Source: Pseudomonas alcaliphila JAB1 | GTDB lineage: Bacteria; Pseudomonadota; Gammaproteobacteria; Pseudomonadales; Pseudomonadaceae | Assembly (NCBI RefSeq): GCF_001941865.1 | Contig: NZ_CP016162.1 | Span: 3,409,501-3,473,500 of the forward strand | DNA: 64,000 bases | Direction: 5' to 3' | Shown: positions 27,545 to 35,537 of the stretch, in pieces | How the letters are laid out: each line of letters begins with the position of its first letter | Position numbering within the stretch: the stretch's first letter is position 1 | Made by a program: the position numbers and the translations under genes | Notes under the pieces: generated by a model | The model's input: the letters and a program-made list of their open reading frames with translations, nothing else | Told to the model about the DNA's origin: nothing | Databases searched by the model: none

Positions 27545-29176
27545 TTAACGCTCCCAGACGACGACCTCATCACTAGACAGGCTGGCCAGCGCCTCCAGCA
27601 CATTGCGGCGGATCTTCATGGTCGGCGTCATGCTGCCGTTATCCACCGTCCAGGCCTCGCTGACCAGGTAGAAATGGCTGACACGTTCGTGCGCCTCCAG
27701 CCGTTGATTGACTGCATGCAGATGCTCGGCAAGTGACTGGCCGAGCAACTCGCGCGGTTGCTGGCGGGCGGCTGGCGACAGCTCGATCAGCGCCAACGGT
27801 TGATCCAGGTTGCTGCCCATCAGGCACACCTGCTCGACCCAATGACTCTTGGCGATCTCGCCCTCGATGGGCGCTGGCGCGACGTATTTGCCCTTGCTGG
27901 TCTTGAAGATGTCCTTGACCCGCCCGGTGATATGCAGGTAGCCCGCCTCGTCCAGCTGGCAGCGGTCACCGGTGTGCAACCAGCCATCCTTGAGCGTCTC
28001 GGCGGTCTTCTCCGGCTCACGGTAATAACCCTGCATCAGCGTCTCGCTGCGCAGCAGGATCTCGCCGCTGGCGTCGATGCGCACCTCCAGATGCGGCATC
28101 GGTCTGCCCACGGTACCGAAGCGCACCTGCCCGGGGCGATTGAAACAACCGTAGGCGAAGTGCTCGGTCATGCCGTAACCCTCGCAAATGGTCATGCCCA
28201 GGCGCCGGTACCACTCCAGCAGCCCGGTGGAAATCGCCGCCGCACCGGACACCAGCACGCGCGCACGATCCAGCCCCAACCCCGCCCGCACCTTGCGCGC
28301 CACCAGCCGCCCCAGCAGCGGGATACGCAGCAGGCGCTCGAGCTTGTGCGCCGGCAACTTCTCCAGCACACCCTGCTGAAAGCGCGTCCACAACCGTGGC
28401 ACCGAGAAGAACACGGTGGGACGCACCTGGCGCAGGTCGCTGGCGAAGGTCTCCAGCGACTCGACGAAGGCCACCGGTGCGCCGCAGTAGAGGCTGTTGA
28501 ATTCGACCAGGAAGCGCTCGGCGGCATGCGACAGCGGCAGGTAGGAGAAGAACTGATCCTGCGGCGTCATGTTCAACTCCGCCGTGGCGTTGGCCGCAGA
28601 GAACGCCATGGCGTGGGCCGAGAGCATCACGCCCTTGGGCTGCCCGGTCGTGCCGGAGGTATAGAGGATCGACAGCAGATCCTCGCCGCGTTGCAGATGC
28701 GCGCCGAGCAGCGGCTCATGCGTCGCCAGCAAGGCCTGCCATTGATGCTCGGCGGGCATGGTCGGATAGGGCATGGCGATGCGGGTGATATGCGCCGCGA
28801 TACCGGTGGCCAGCTTGTCCGGCTCATCCAGCTTGCCAACCAGGATTACCTTGCAGCCCGCGTGCTCCAGCACATAGGCGATCTGTTCTGGCGCCTGCAG
28901 CGGATACAGCGGCACGCTGACCAGCCCGGCGTGCTGGATCGCCAGGTCGCTGATAAACCATTCGGCGCAGTTCTTCGCCAGCAGCGCAACGCGCTCGCCC
29001 GGCACGCAGCCCAGCGCCAGCAGCGCGCTGGCCAGGCGGCGCGCCTGCTCGTCGACCTGGCGCCAGGTGAAGTCATGCCACACGCCATTGACCGGCTGAC
29101 GCAGCCAGACGGCATCGGGTTGCCGATCCAGCCAGTGGTTGAAGCGTTGCAGCGGCAGTTGCAGTGGTTCGGTCAT
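27545..29176 (-). CDS. AMP-dependent acyl-CoA synthetase
   Basis: A 543-residue adenylate-forming ligase activating a carboxylic acid to its CoA thioester. The AMP-binding motif LYTSGTTGQPKGV lies near residue 172, followed by YGMTEHF and the hinge TGDRCQLDEAGYLHITGR. It resembles long-chain fatty acyl-CoA ligases but is shorter than FadD. It should supply the CoA ester used by the acyl-CoA dehydrogenase in the same cluster. The substrate cannot be deduced. Confidence 0.9.
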   Translation of the reverse strand: MTEPLQLPLQRFNHWLDRQPDAVWLRQPVNGVWHDFTWRQVDEQARRLASALLALGCVPGERVALLAKNCAEWFISDLAIQHAGLVSVPLYPLQAPEQIAYVLEHAGCKVILVGKLDEPDKLATGIAAHITRIAMPYPTMPAEHQWQALLATHEPLLGAHLQRGEDLLSILYTSGTTGQPKGVMLSAHAMAFSAANATAELNMTPQDQFFSYLPLSHAAERFLVEFNSLYCGAPVAFVESLETFASDLRQVRPTVFFSVPRLWTRFQQGVLEKLPAHKLERLLRIPLLGRLVARKVRAGLGLDRARVLVSGAAAISTGLLEWYRRLGMTICEGYGMTEHFAYGCFNRPGQVRFGTVGRPMPHLEVRIDASGEILLRSETLMQGYYREPEKTAETLKDGWLHTGDRCQLDEAGYLHITGRVKDIFKTSKGKYVAPAPIEGEIAKSHWVEQVCLMGSNLDQPLALIELSPAARQQPRELLGQSLAEHLHAVNQRLEAHERVSHFYLVSEAWTVDNGSMTPTMKIRRNVLEALASLSSDEVVVWER

Positions 29177-29259
29177 CGCGGCGCACCTGTTGTCGGTTGT
29201 TGTGCGGGGCCAGCGGTAGATCCCGGCACCGCGCCGGGGGTGTATCGATCAGTCGGACA

Positions 29260-30081
29260 TTACAGGCCGAACACCCGGCGGGCGTTACCGTACAGAAATT
29301 GTGCCTCCACCTCGGTGGCCAGACCGAGTTCCTTGACCTGGGCCATGCAGCGGCTCAGGGACAGTTGGGGGAAGTTGCTGCCGAACAGCACCTTGTGCGC
29401 GCCATAGCTCTGCATGTACTGCAGCAGCTGTGCAGGGTAATAACGGGGCAGATAGGCCGAGGTGTCGATGAAGACGTTATCGTGCTTCCAGGCCACGCCG
29501 ATCATCTCGTCCGTCCAGGGATGGCCAATATGCCCGGCGACGATGCGCAGCTCCGGGAAGTCCAACGCCACCTCGTCCAGATAGGGTACCGGTCGCCCGG
29601 TTTCCGACGGCAGCAGCGGGCCGGTATGGCCAACCTGAGTGCAGAAGGGAATGTCCAGCTCGATGCACTTCACGTACAGCGGGTAGTAGCGCCGGTCGTT
29701 CGGCGGCAACTTCCACAGCCAGGGCACGATGCGCAGTGCCTTGCAGCCCAGCTCGTGCACGGCCCGCTCCAGCTCGCGCACGGCGGCCATCGGCTTACTC
29801 AGATCGACCGTGGCCACGCCGACGAAGCGCTCGGGAAAGGCCCGGGTAAACTTGGCGATCTCATCGTTGCTGAACACCCAGCCCTCGGGGCGACACCAGG
29901 CGGCCAGCATCAGCTTGTCGAAGCCCGCCTCGTCCATCTGTGCAATGGTCTCCTCGGGGCCGAGTCGCACATCCAGCAGGTGCGCACTGCCGGACTTCTC
30001 GAACAGCCGCGCCACCTCCGGCATGCGCTCGCGCAGCTGGCCACCGGCGGGCTGAGCCCATGCGTCAATCGCAAGATTCAT
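29260..30081 (-). CDS. Amidohydrolase-2 family protein lacking key metal ligands
   Basis: A 273-residue TIM-barrel protein of the amidohydrolase-2 (ACMSD-like) family. The N-terminal HxH metal motif is replaced by DAWAQP (residues 6-11). The late Asp of the usual FGSDYP motif is Asn236 (FGSNFP). The QVGHTG and GHIGHPW histidines remain. Classic metal-dependent hydrolysis is therefore doubtful; a decarboxylase-like, lyase or non-catalytic role is possible. The ATG at 30079-30081 is chosen because upstream residues are a low-complexity readthrough. It lies between ligase and dehydrogenase genes in one operon. Confidence 0.8.
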   Translation of the reverse strand: MNLAIDAWAQPAGGQLRERMPEVARLFEKSGSAHLLDVRLGPEETIAQMDEAGFDKLMLAAWCRPEGWVFSNDEIAKFTRAFPERFVGVATVDLSKPMAAVRELERAVHELGCKALRIVPWLWKLPPNDRRYYPLYVKCIELDIPFCTQVGHTGPLLPSETGRPVPYLDEVALDFPELRIVAGHIGHPWTDEMIGVAWKHDNVFIDTSAYLPRYYPAQLLQYMQSYGAHKVLFGSNFPQLSLSRCMAQVKELGLATEVEAQFLYGNARRVFGL

Positions 30082-30104
30082 ATCCACTCTCCGTCGAACG
30101 GCCG

Positions 30105-31244
30105 CTACAGCTTCATGCCGCGACTGATGATTTCCTTCATGATCTCCGAGGTGCCGGCGAAGATGCGCTGGATGCGCGCGTTCGCGTACATCTTGCAGAT
30201 CGGGTATTCCCACATGTAGCCCCAGCCGCCATGCAGCTGCACCCCCTCGTCGACCACCTTGCAGAGCAGCTCGGTGGTAAACAGTTTGGCCTCTGCGGCG
30301 ACCTCTGCACTGAGCTTCTTCTGGTTGTGGTCGAACACGCAGCGGTCGGTGAACACCTGGGCCACGTCGATCTGTGTACGCATCTCAGCCAGCTTGAAGC
30401 GGGTGTTCTGGAAATGCGCCACCGGACGGCCGAAGGCCTGGCGTTCCTTGACGTACTCGATGGTGGTCTGCAATGCCGCCTCGGCGCCGGCCACCGCGCC
30501 ACAGGCGTTGGTCAGACGCTCCTGAGCGAGCATGTTCATCAGATAGAAGAAGCCGCCCTTGGCATCGCCCAGCAGATTGTCCTTGGGCACCTTGACGTCA
30601 TTGAAAAACAGCTCGGCGGTATCCTGGCTGTGCATGCCGAGTTTCTTCAGCTTCTTGCCGCGCTCGAAACCGGGCATGCCGCGCTCCACCAGAAACAGGC
30701 CCATGGCGTGCTTGTTGGCCGGGTCGGTCTTGGCCGCGACGATCACCACATCGGCCAGATAGCCATTGGAGATGAACACCTTGGAGCCGTTGAGCAGCCA
30801 GTGATCGCCCTTGTCCACCGCCGTGGTGCGCATGCCGGCCAGGTCAGAGCCAGCGGAAGGCTCGGTCATCGCCACCGCCAGGATGGTTTCACCACTGATG
30901 ATGCCCGGCAGCAGCCGCGCCTTCTGCTCGGCATTACCGTACTCGGCGATATAGGGGCCGCACAGCGCCGAGTGCAGCGGAATCATGAACCCCGGTTCGT
31001 TGATGCGCGCCAGCTCCTCGCACATGATCTGCTCGTAGCGAAAATCCTTGAGCCCCGCGCCGCCGTACTCCTCGTCCGCCCAGGGCAGCAGAAAACCCAT
31101 CTCGCCAGCCTTGCGCCACACGCTGCGATCCACCACCCCAGCCTCTTCCCAGGCCTCCTGATGCGGCACCACCTCTTTATCGAGAAACGCAGCGAAGGCG
31201 TCGCGGAACAGGTTGTGCTCGGTGTCGAAATGGTTGCGTTGCAT
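30105..31244 (-). CDS. Acyl-CoA dehydrogenase
   Basis: A 379-residue FAD enzyme that introduces the alpha,beta double bond in an acyl-CoA. Motifs include AVAMTEPSAGSDL (about 130-142), the CGAVAGAEAALQTTIEYVKERQAFGRP stretch and a C-terminal IFAGTSEIMKEII. Start and length are normal. It is first in a minus-strand operon with the amidohydrolase-like protein (23-base gap), acyl-CoA ligase and CoA-transferase. The divergent AraC regulator starts about 160 bases away. Confidence 0.93.
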   Translation of the reverse strand: MQRNHFDTEHNLFRDAFAAFLDKEVVPHQEAWEEAGVVDRSVWRKAGEMGFLLPWADEEYGGAGLKDFRYEQIMCEELARINEPGFMIPLHSALCGPYIAEYGNAEQKARLLPGIISGETILAVAMTEPSAGSDLAGMRTTAVDKGDHWLLNGSKVFISNGYLADVVIVAAKTDPANKHAMGLFLVERGMPGFERGKKLKKLGMHSQDTAELFFNDVKVPKDNLLGDAKGGFFYLMNMLAQERLTNACGAVAGAEAALQTTIEYVKERQAFGRPVAHFQNTRFKLAEMRTQIDVAQVFTDRCVFDHNQKKLSAEVAAEAKLFTTELLCKVVDEGVQLHGGWGYMWEYPICKMYANARIQRIFAGTSEIMKEIISRGMKL

Positions 31245-31406
31245 GGGGCGGGTCCTCCGCTGTTGTTATGCCCTTGAGGTTAAGGGCCGCCCCGCCGCGC
31301 CTCAATGACCCATGCGCTCGCCGCGGTTGACCCAATCGCTCGGCTGGCTTGCCCTGGCTGGGAGCAACTGCCTACCATCGACCACCCTCGCTTTCGGAAA
31401 CCCAGC

Positions 31407-32405
31407 ATGCGCGAACGCACCATTGCCAGCCACTTCGTCCGCGCCGCCCTGCGCGGTGCGGACCGCCACGGCCTGGCCTGCGACCCGATACTGCGTCAGG
31501 CTGGTATTCAGAGCGCTGTGCTGGTCGAGCCGCGCGCGCGCATCGCCCCAGAGCAATTCGCCCTACTGATGCAACTGCTGTGGGAAGCGCTGGACGACGA
31601 ATACCTGGGCTTCGGCCGCCAGCCGAGCAAACGCGGCACCTTCGCCATGATGGGTCACGCCATCATCCACTGCCGCAGCCTGGAAAAAGCCCTGAGCCGT
31701 GGAGCGATGTTCTACGGCCTGTTCCCCGACGCACCGGGCATCCGCCTGCAACGCGAAGGCGACTGGGCGCGCCTGAGCGTCGATGACAGCACGCTGTGGG
31801 ACCCGGATCATTTTCTGGTCGAAAGCCTGCTGGTGATCTGGCATCGCCTCGGTAGCTGGCTGATCGGCCAACGCATTCGCCTGGAAGAAGCCACCTTCGC
31901 CTACCCCGAACCCGCGCATGCCGCTGAATACGAACTGCTGTTCCCCTGCAGCCGGCGCTTTGCCGCCGGACAAACCAGCCTGCTGTTCCACGCCCGCTAC
32001 CTGGCCATGCCGCTGCTGCAGGACGAACGCACGCTCAAGCAATTCCTCCAGCACTCCCCCGCCGACCTGCTGGCCCGTCCCGACGGCGGCGACAGCCTGA
32101 TCAGCCAGATCCGCCGCCTGCTCGGCCGCGACTGCCGCACCTGGCCGGACCTGGAACAGGTCGCCCAGCACCTGCACACCAGCCCACAAACCCTGCGCCG
32201 CCACCTGCGCGAAGAAGGCACCAGCTTCCAGGAACTCAAGGACCACCTGCGCCGCGACCTCGCCATCTACCACCTGGGCCGCGACGAACTGGCGATTCAG
32301 GACATCGCCGAACAACTCGGCTTCTCCGAACCCTCGGCCTTTCACCGCGCGTTCAAGAAATGGACGGGGCTGACACCGGGGGCGTATCGGGCGCAGGAGG
32401 GGTAA
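31407..32405 (+). CDS. AraC-family regulator divergent from the acyl-CoA operon
   Basis: A 332-residue regulator with an arabinose-binding-type N-terminal domain (about 15-195) and an AraC HTH domain (about 230-330; IQDIAEQLGFSEPSAFHRAFKKW). The ATG at 31407 (MRERTIASHF) is preferred over the upstream in-frame start at 31305, which adds an unconserved-looking tail. Divergence from the acyl-CoA dehydrogenase gene makes it the likely local activator, responding to the substrate or an intermediate. Confidence 0.88.
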   Translation: MRERTIASHFVRAALRGADRHGLACDPILRQAGIQSAVLVEPRARIAPEQFALLMQLLWEALDDEYLGFGRQPSKRGTFAMMGHAIIHCRSLEKALSRGAMFYGLFPDAPGIRLQREGDWARLSVDDSTLWDPDHFLVESLLVIWHRLGSWLIGQRIRLEEATFAYPEPAHAAEYELLFPCSRRFAAGQTSLLFHARYLAMPLLQDERTLKQFLQHSPADLLARPDGGDSLISQIRRLLGRDCRTWPDLEQVAQHLHTSPQTLRRHLREEGTSFQELKDHLRRDLAIYHLGRDELAIQDIAEQLGFSEPSAFHRAFKKWTGLTPGAYRAQEG

Positions 32406-32654
32406 GGCGTATTGCTGTCTGTGCATCGGGCTTCGTGGATGGACAGAGCAGACAGATATGCACTAGGTTCTGACCCAAGCCTGCCGGCAATGCGCCAGAG
32501 CGATAGGCTTGCCGTTCTCCATGTCGTTTTTCTCCCGAGTGCTGTCGCGTTTGCAGCGAGCACTTTCAGGCCAGACAAGGACTTACAGGACGACAAGGAA
32601 GGTTGTGCGACAGGTGTCATGTGGAAATGCGACATAAATGCCGTCGAATTAATA
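32406..32654. other. Boundary between core genome and the cassette island, no gene seen
   Basis: About 250 bases with no convincing gene. The sequence becomes richer in A and T toward the right and ends at the GTTAGCC core site that starts cassette 1. If an integron attI site ever existed it should lie here, but no integrase gene or clear attI is visible. Confidence 0.5.
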
Positions 32655-33236
32655 GTTAGCCACTTAAGGTAAACCACAACATGCCCGTAGAGTTTGCATC
32701 CGAATACGCATCTATAGTGGGGTTGCTATCTGCATTCTCGGCGAGCAGGAACAGCCAAAAAGCTGAAGACGCTCAAAGCTTTATTGAATGGTTAATTAAG
32801 CACAACCATGAAGAATTAGCATTAGAGATCCAGAAAAATCAAAGCACATCTGTTTTTATCAAGGCATTCCTGAATAAAGAAATACCTGAAATCCAATTAA
32901 AACTTGATTCAATTTTAGCTCTTGTTCAAATAGTTACTGAGCGATTACAAGAAAATCCCGAAACCCCACCAGAACAAGACTTGGGGTACCGTTACGCACA
33001 GAGAATCGTTACATTCATGTTTGAGCGATTCAAACACGAAAAATTTAAAATTGAAAATCTTGACTACGCCCTGGAAATTACAAATGACCTAATTCACGGA
33101 CACCTCAAAGAATTTAATACTTACGTACTTGAGGCAATGGTGAGAGAGTGCTTAACGTCGAAAATTTCTGCAACAGAAATTGTTCATAAGCATTGGGACA
33201 GTCTAGTTTCTTAGCTGAGTCGCTCCCATGGCTAAC
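32655..33236 (+). mobile_element. Integron gene cassette 1 (attC interrupted)
   Basis: The unit begins with core site GTTAGCC (32655-32661). Its gene is followed by the inverse core GGCTAAC (33230-33236), the exact reverse complement, as expected for the two ends of one integron cassette. The rest of attC is displaced by IS remnant DNA and resumes at 33478-33548. The content is AT-rich against GC-rich flanks. No integrase is in the window. Confidence 0.72.
32681..33214 (+). CDS. Hypothetical AT-rich cassette protein
   Basis: A 177-residue protein without a recognised domain, predicted cytoplasmic and mostly helical, with many Lys, Asn and Ile and no signal peptide. It starts 20 bases into cassette 1, the usual promoterless arrangement. 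Base composition is far more AT-rich than the chromosome around it, indicating horizontal acquisition. No function is proposed. Confidence 0.75.
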   Translation: MPVEFASEYASIVGLLSAFSASRNSQKAEDAQSFIEWLIKHNHEELALEIQKNQSTSVFIKAFLNKEIPEIQLKLDSILALVQIVTERLQENPETPPEQDLGYRYAQRIVTFMFERFKHEKFKIENLDYALEITNDLIHGHLKEFNTYVLEAMVRECLTSKISATEIVHKHWDSLVS

Positions 33237-33412
33237 AAATAGTGCGCGGTGCCACAGGCTTCCATCACCCACTCGACCGGCTCGGCCTGCTCCTGTATAT
33301 ATAGCCGGAACGCCTCTCGGTTCAGCCGCTTGCGCTGCACCACCTGGCCGAAACGGACACTCTCGGCAACTTGGTAAACGGACTTGGCCAGATCAACAGC
33401 GATGCGCTTCAT
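33237..33412 (-). pseudogene. N-terminal fragment of IS110/IS1111-family transposase
   Basis: The first ~60 codons (MKRIAVDLAKSVYQVAE..., VMEACGTAHY) match the N-terminus of DEDD transposases of the IS110/IS1111 family, where the Asp in AVDLAK is catalytic. The frame runs out of homology at about 33240, exactly where the inverse core and AACAAATAGT of attC1 begin, and then reads to a chance stop at 33203. More than 80 percent of the gene is missing. Confidence 0.82.
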
Positions 33413-33477
33413 AACGACTCTCCCGCTCAGAAAACCTCGACATCTTGGTATAGAACTGTGGTGTGGGGAGAGTCCAT
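33237..33477 (-). mobile_element. Left-end remnant of an IS1111-type element inside attC1
   Basis: It contains the transposase start, its upstream region and a terminal sequence ATGGACTCTCCCCACA read on the minus strand (33462-33477). The same 16 bases occur in the opposite direction at 33905-33920. The rest of the element is deleted. IS1111-attC elements are known to target attC sites in fixed orientation, which fits this placement. Confidence 0.75.
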
Positions 33478-33548
33478 TACAGCATTCAACTCGTTCGCTC
33501 CGCTCACTGCAGACGGGCTAAAGCCCGCCCCTTAACCAAACGTTATGC
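33478..33548 (+). other. 3' part of attC1 (integron recombination site)
   Basis: Starting CAACTCGTTCGCTCCGCTCACTG, it includes GGGCTAAAGCCC and ends in CTTAACCAAACGTTATGC, the form of many Pseudomonas-type attC sites. The final core site GTTATGC (33542-33548) also marks the start of cassette 2. Joined to the AACAAATAGT left part at 33230-33242 it would give a complete attC of normal size. Confidence 0.72.
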
Positions 33549-33904
33549 ATAAACAAGGAAGGAGTCAGTATGGCAAATAGTTGGAATATCCCAAGCTGGC
33601 TTGAAAAAGAGGTCCGCGCACGGGACAAGAATTGTGTTTATTGCGGCACTGCTTTTACAACCGCTAAGATCTCGAAGAAAACTTGTGCTAGCTGGGAGCA
33701 CATCATAAATGACGCGAAGATCATAACCAGAGAAAACATTGTTCTATGCTGCTGTTCGTGCAACGCAAGCAAAGGACAGAAACAGCTATCAGAATGGCTT
33801 CTTTCAAAATACTGTGCTGATCGTCAAATTACGCGTGAATCAGTAGCACCAATAATCCAGCAGGCATTAGCCAACGGCCTTTAACAACCGCATAACAATA
33901 GTAC
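33543..33904 (+). mobile_element. Integron gene cassette 2 (HNH cassette, attC interrupted)
   Basis: It starts within core site GTTATGC and carries one gene. The inverse core GCATAAC (33890-33896) is the exact reverse complement of its start. After AACAATAGTAC the attC is cut off by the terminal sequence of an IS1111-type element at 33905. The 3' half of this attC is missing from the window. Confidence 0.75.
33570..33884 (+). CDS. HNH endonuclease-like cassette protein
   Basis: A 104-residue protein with the zinc-stabilised HNH layout: CVYCG near residue 23, EHI near residue 43 as the likely first His, and CCCSCNASKG (about 63-72). HNH proteins act as nucleases in defence, mobile DNA or toxin systems; small ones recur in integron cassettes. 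A GGAAGGAG ribosome site precedes the ATG. Composition is AT-rich like cassette 1. Target unknown. Confidence 0.85.
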   Translation: MANSWNIPSWLEKEVRARDKNCVYCGTAFTTAKISKKTCASWEHIINDAKIITRENIVLCCCSCNASKGQKQLSEWLLSKYCADRQITRESVAPIIQQALANGL

Positions 33905-34146
33905 ATGGACTCTCCCCACAAGTAGCGAGCAAAGCCTTGCTTTGGCACCTGTCGCCAGCGCGATTGCATTCGTATATCCGGCCTGTTCTGGGCCTTTGCC
34001 CCTGGCCATTCTGTAGTTCGCGCAGCGGGGGCGAAGCGTTCAATCGATCAGGGCATCACACTTGGTATCGACCTTGTTCCGCTGCAGGACTCGCCTGGTC
34101 CGGCAGCGGATCGCTTCCATACAAGAATCGGAAGAACGTGCCTGAC
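33905..34146 (-). mobile_element. Right-end remnant of an IS1111-type element inside attC2
   Basis: The boundary sequence ATGGACTCTCCCCACA (33905-33920) mirrors the left end at 33462-33477. Behind it lies an AGCAAAGCCTTGCT hairpin and non-coding sequence like the 3' end of such elements. Minus-strand orientation matches the fragment in attC1. No intact transposase is present, and the outer boundary near phoQ is uncertain. Confidence 0.55.
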
Positions 34147-34154
34147 AGCAAGGC

Positions 34155-35537
34155 TCAGTCGTACAACCGCACCCTGAAACAGGCGCCACCCAATTCGGAA
34201 TCTTCCAGACTCAATTCACCGTCGTAGCTTTCGACGATATCTTCCACCACCGCCAGGCCGATGCCCTGCCCCGGGTTCTGCGCATCCAGACGCTCACCGC
34301 GCTGTAGCACCCGCTCACGCTGCTGCTGCGGTACACCGGGGCCGTCGTCCTCGATGGTGATCAGGCAGCCGCCAGCCAGGGGTTGCAGCCTGACGCGTAC
34401 GCGATGCAGGCAGAGGCGGTAAGCGTTCTCCAGCAGGTTGCCGAGCAGCTCCATCAGCGCGCCACGTTCCATGGTGATCTGACTGTGCTCGGGCACTTCC
34501 AGCGTCGCTTCGACACGTTTGTCGCGGTAGACCTTGTCCAGCGAGCGGCACAAACCGTCGAGCACCGGCCAGACCTGCTCGCGATGGCGTACCAGGCCAC
34601 TGCGGCGCAGGCTGGCGCGCTGCAATTGATAGCCAACCTGCTGACTCATGCGTTCGATTTGCGCCTGCATCAGTTGCGCCTGCTCGCGATTCTCGTGCTG
34701 AGCGGCAAGGGTTTCACCTATGCCTTGCAACACGCTGAGTGGTGTTTTCAAGCTGTGGGCAAGATCTTCCAGTGAGTCGCGATAACGCTCGCGCTGACGC
34801 CGCTCGCTGTCGAGCAGGCGGTTGAGGGAATTGGTCAGGCGCAGCAGTTCGCGTGGGTGTTCGTCACTCAGGCGCTGGCGGGTGCCGGCCTCCACCCCAT
34901 CGAGCTCGTCGCTGAGACCACGCAGGCTGCGAAAGCCCCAGGTCAGGCCAAACCAGAGCAGACCCAACAATACCAGCAGGGCGATGCCCAGCCACAGTCG
35001 CAGCTGCCAGGCAAAGCCGTTGAACAGCCCTTGGTATTCGCGCGTCGGCTGCATGGTCACGATGCTCAGCGCAGTCTGGTCGCCGCGCAGCAAATCCACT
35101 TCCACGTCGTATACGAAGTATTCCTGGCCGCTGTCGTCGCGAATGCGGATGAACTCGTGACCGCGACCATCGTAGCGCGGCAGGTAGCGCACCAACTCGT
35201 CGATGGAGGAGCGTGAGCGCCAGATCATCTGGCCTTCACGGTCGAAGATGAAGCCCAGCAGGTGCGAGTCGAGGTTGTCGAATTCCTCGTCAGGCATCTT
35301 GTCCGGCATGTGCAACTGGCCGTCATGGATGCGCGCAGCAGATATCAGTGCAGCCGCATCGGAGGCCAGACGTTTCTCCACGGTCTGCTCCAGGGCCATG
35401 AGAAATACGCCCTGCAGCACGGGCATCAGCAACAGCATGAACAGCATTGCCAGTGCGGCACTGGCCAGCATCAGGCGCAGGCGTAGCGAGCCGAAACGCA
35501 TGCGCAGCTTGCGCAGAACGGCGCGCGTTCGACTCAC
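34155..35537 (-). CDS. phoQ: Sensor histidine kinase PhoQ
   Basis: A 460-residue inner-membrane sensor for divalent cations and cationic peptides. TM1 lies at about residues 20-45, the periplasmic sensor at about 46-170 (acidic PDKMPDEEFDNLDSH stretch), TM2 at about 178-200, then HAMP-like linker, HisKA with the His in LAHSLKTPLS, and HATPase (NLLENAYRL, DDGPGV, GQGIGLAVV). Its start overlaps the phoP stop by four bases. The resemblance to P. aeruginosa PhoQ is strong from memory. IS remnant DNA lies directly behind its stop. Confidence 0.93.
   Translation of the reverse strand: MSRTRAVLRKLRMRFGSLRLRLMLASAALAMLFMLLLMPVLQGVFLMALEQTVEKRLASDAAALISAARIHDGQLHMPDKMPDEEFDNLDSHLLGFIFDREGQMIWRSRSSIDELVRYLPRYDGRGHEFIRIRDDSGQEYFVYDVEVDLLRGDQTALSIVTMQPTREYQGLFNGFAWQLRLWLGIALLVLLGLLWFGLTWGFRSLRGLSDELDGVEAGTRQRLSDEHPRELLRLTNSLNRLLDSERRQRERYRDSLEDLAHSLKTPLSVLQGIGETLAAQHENREQAQLMQAQIERMSQQVGYQLQRASLRRSGLVRHREQVWPVLDGLCRSLDKVYRDKRVEATLEVPEHSQITMERGALMELLGNLLENAYRLCLHRVRVRLQPLAGGCLITIEDDGPGVPQQQRERVLQRGERLDAQNPGQGIGLAVVEDIVESYDGELSLEDSELGGACFRVRLYD

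Noticed and set aside
32406..32654. Integron integrase or attI to the left of cassette 1
   Set aside because: No integrase-like reading frame is present on either strand and no attI can be defined by eye.
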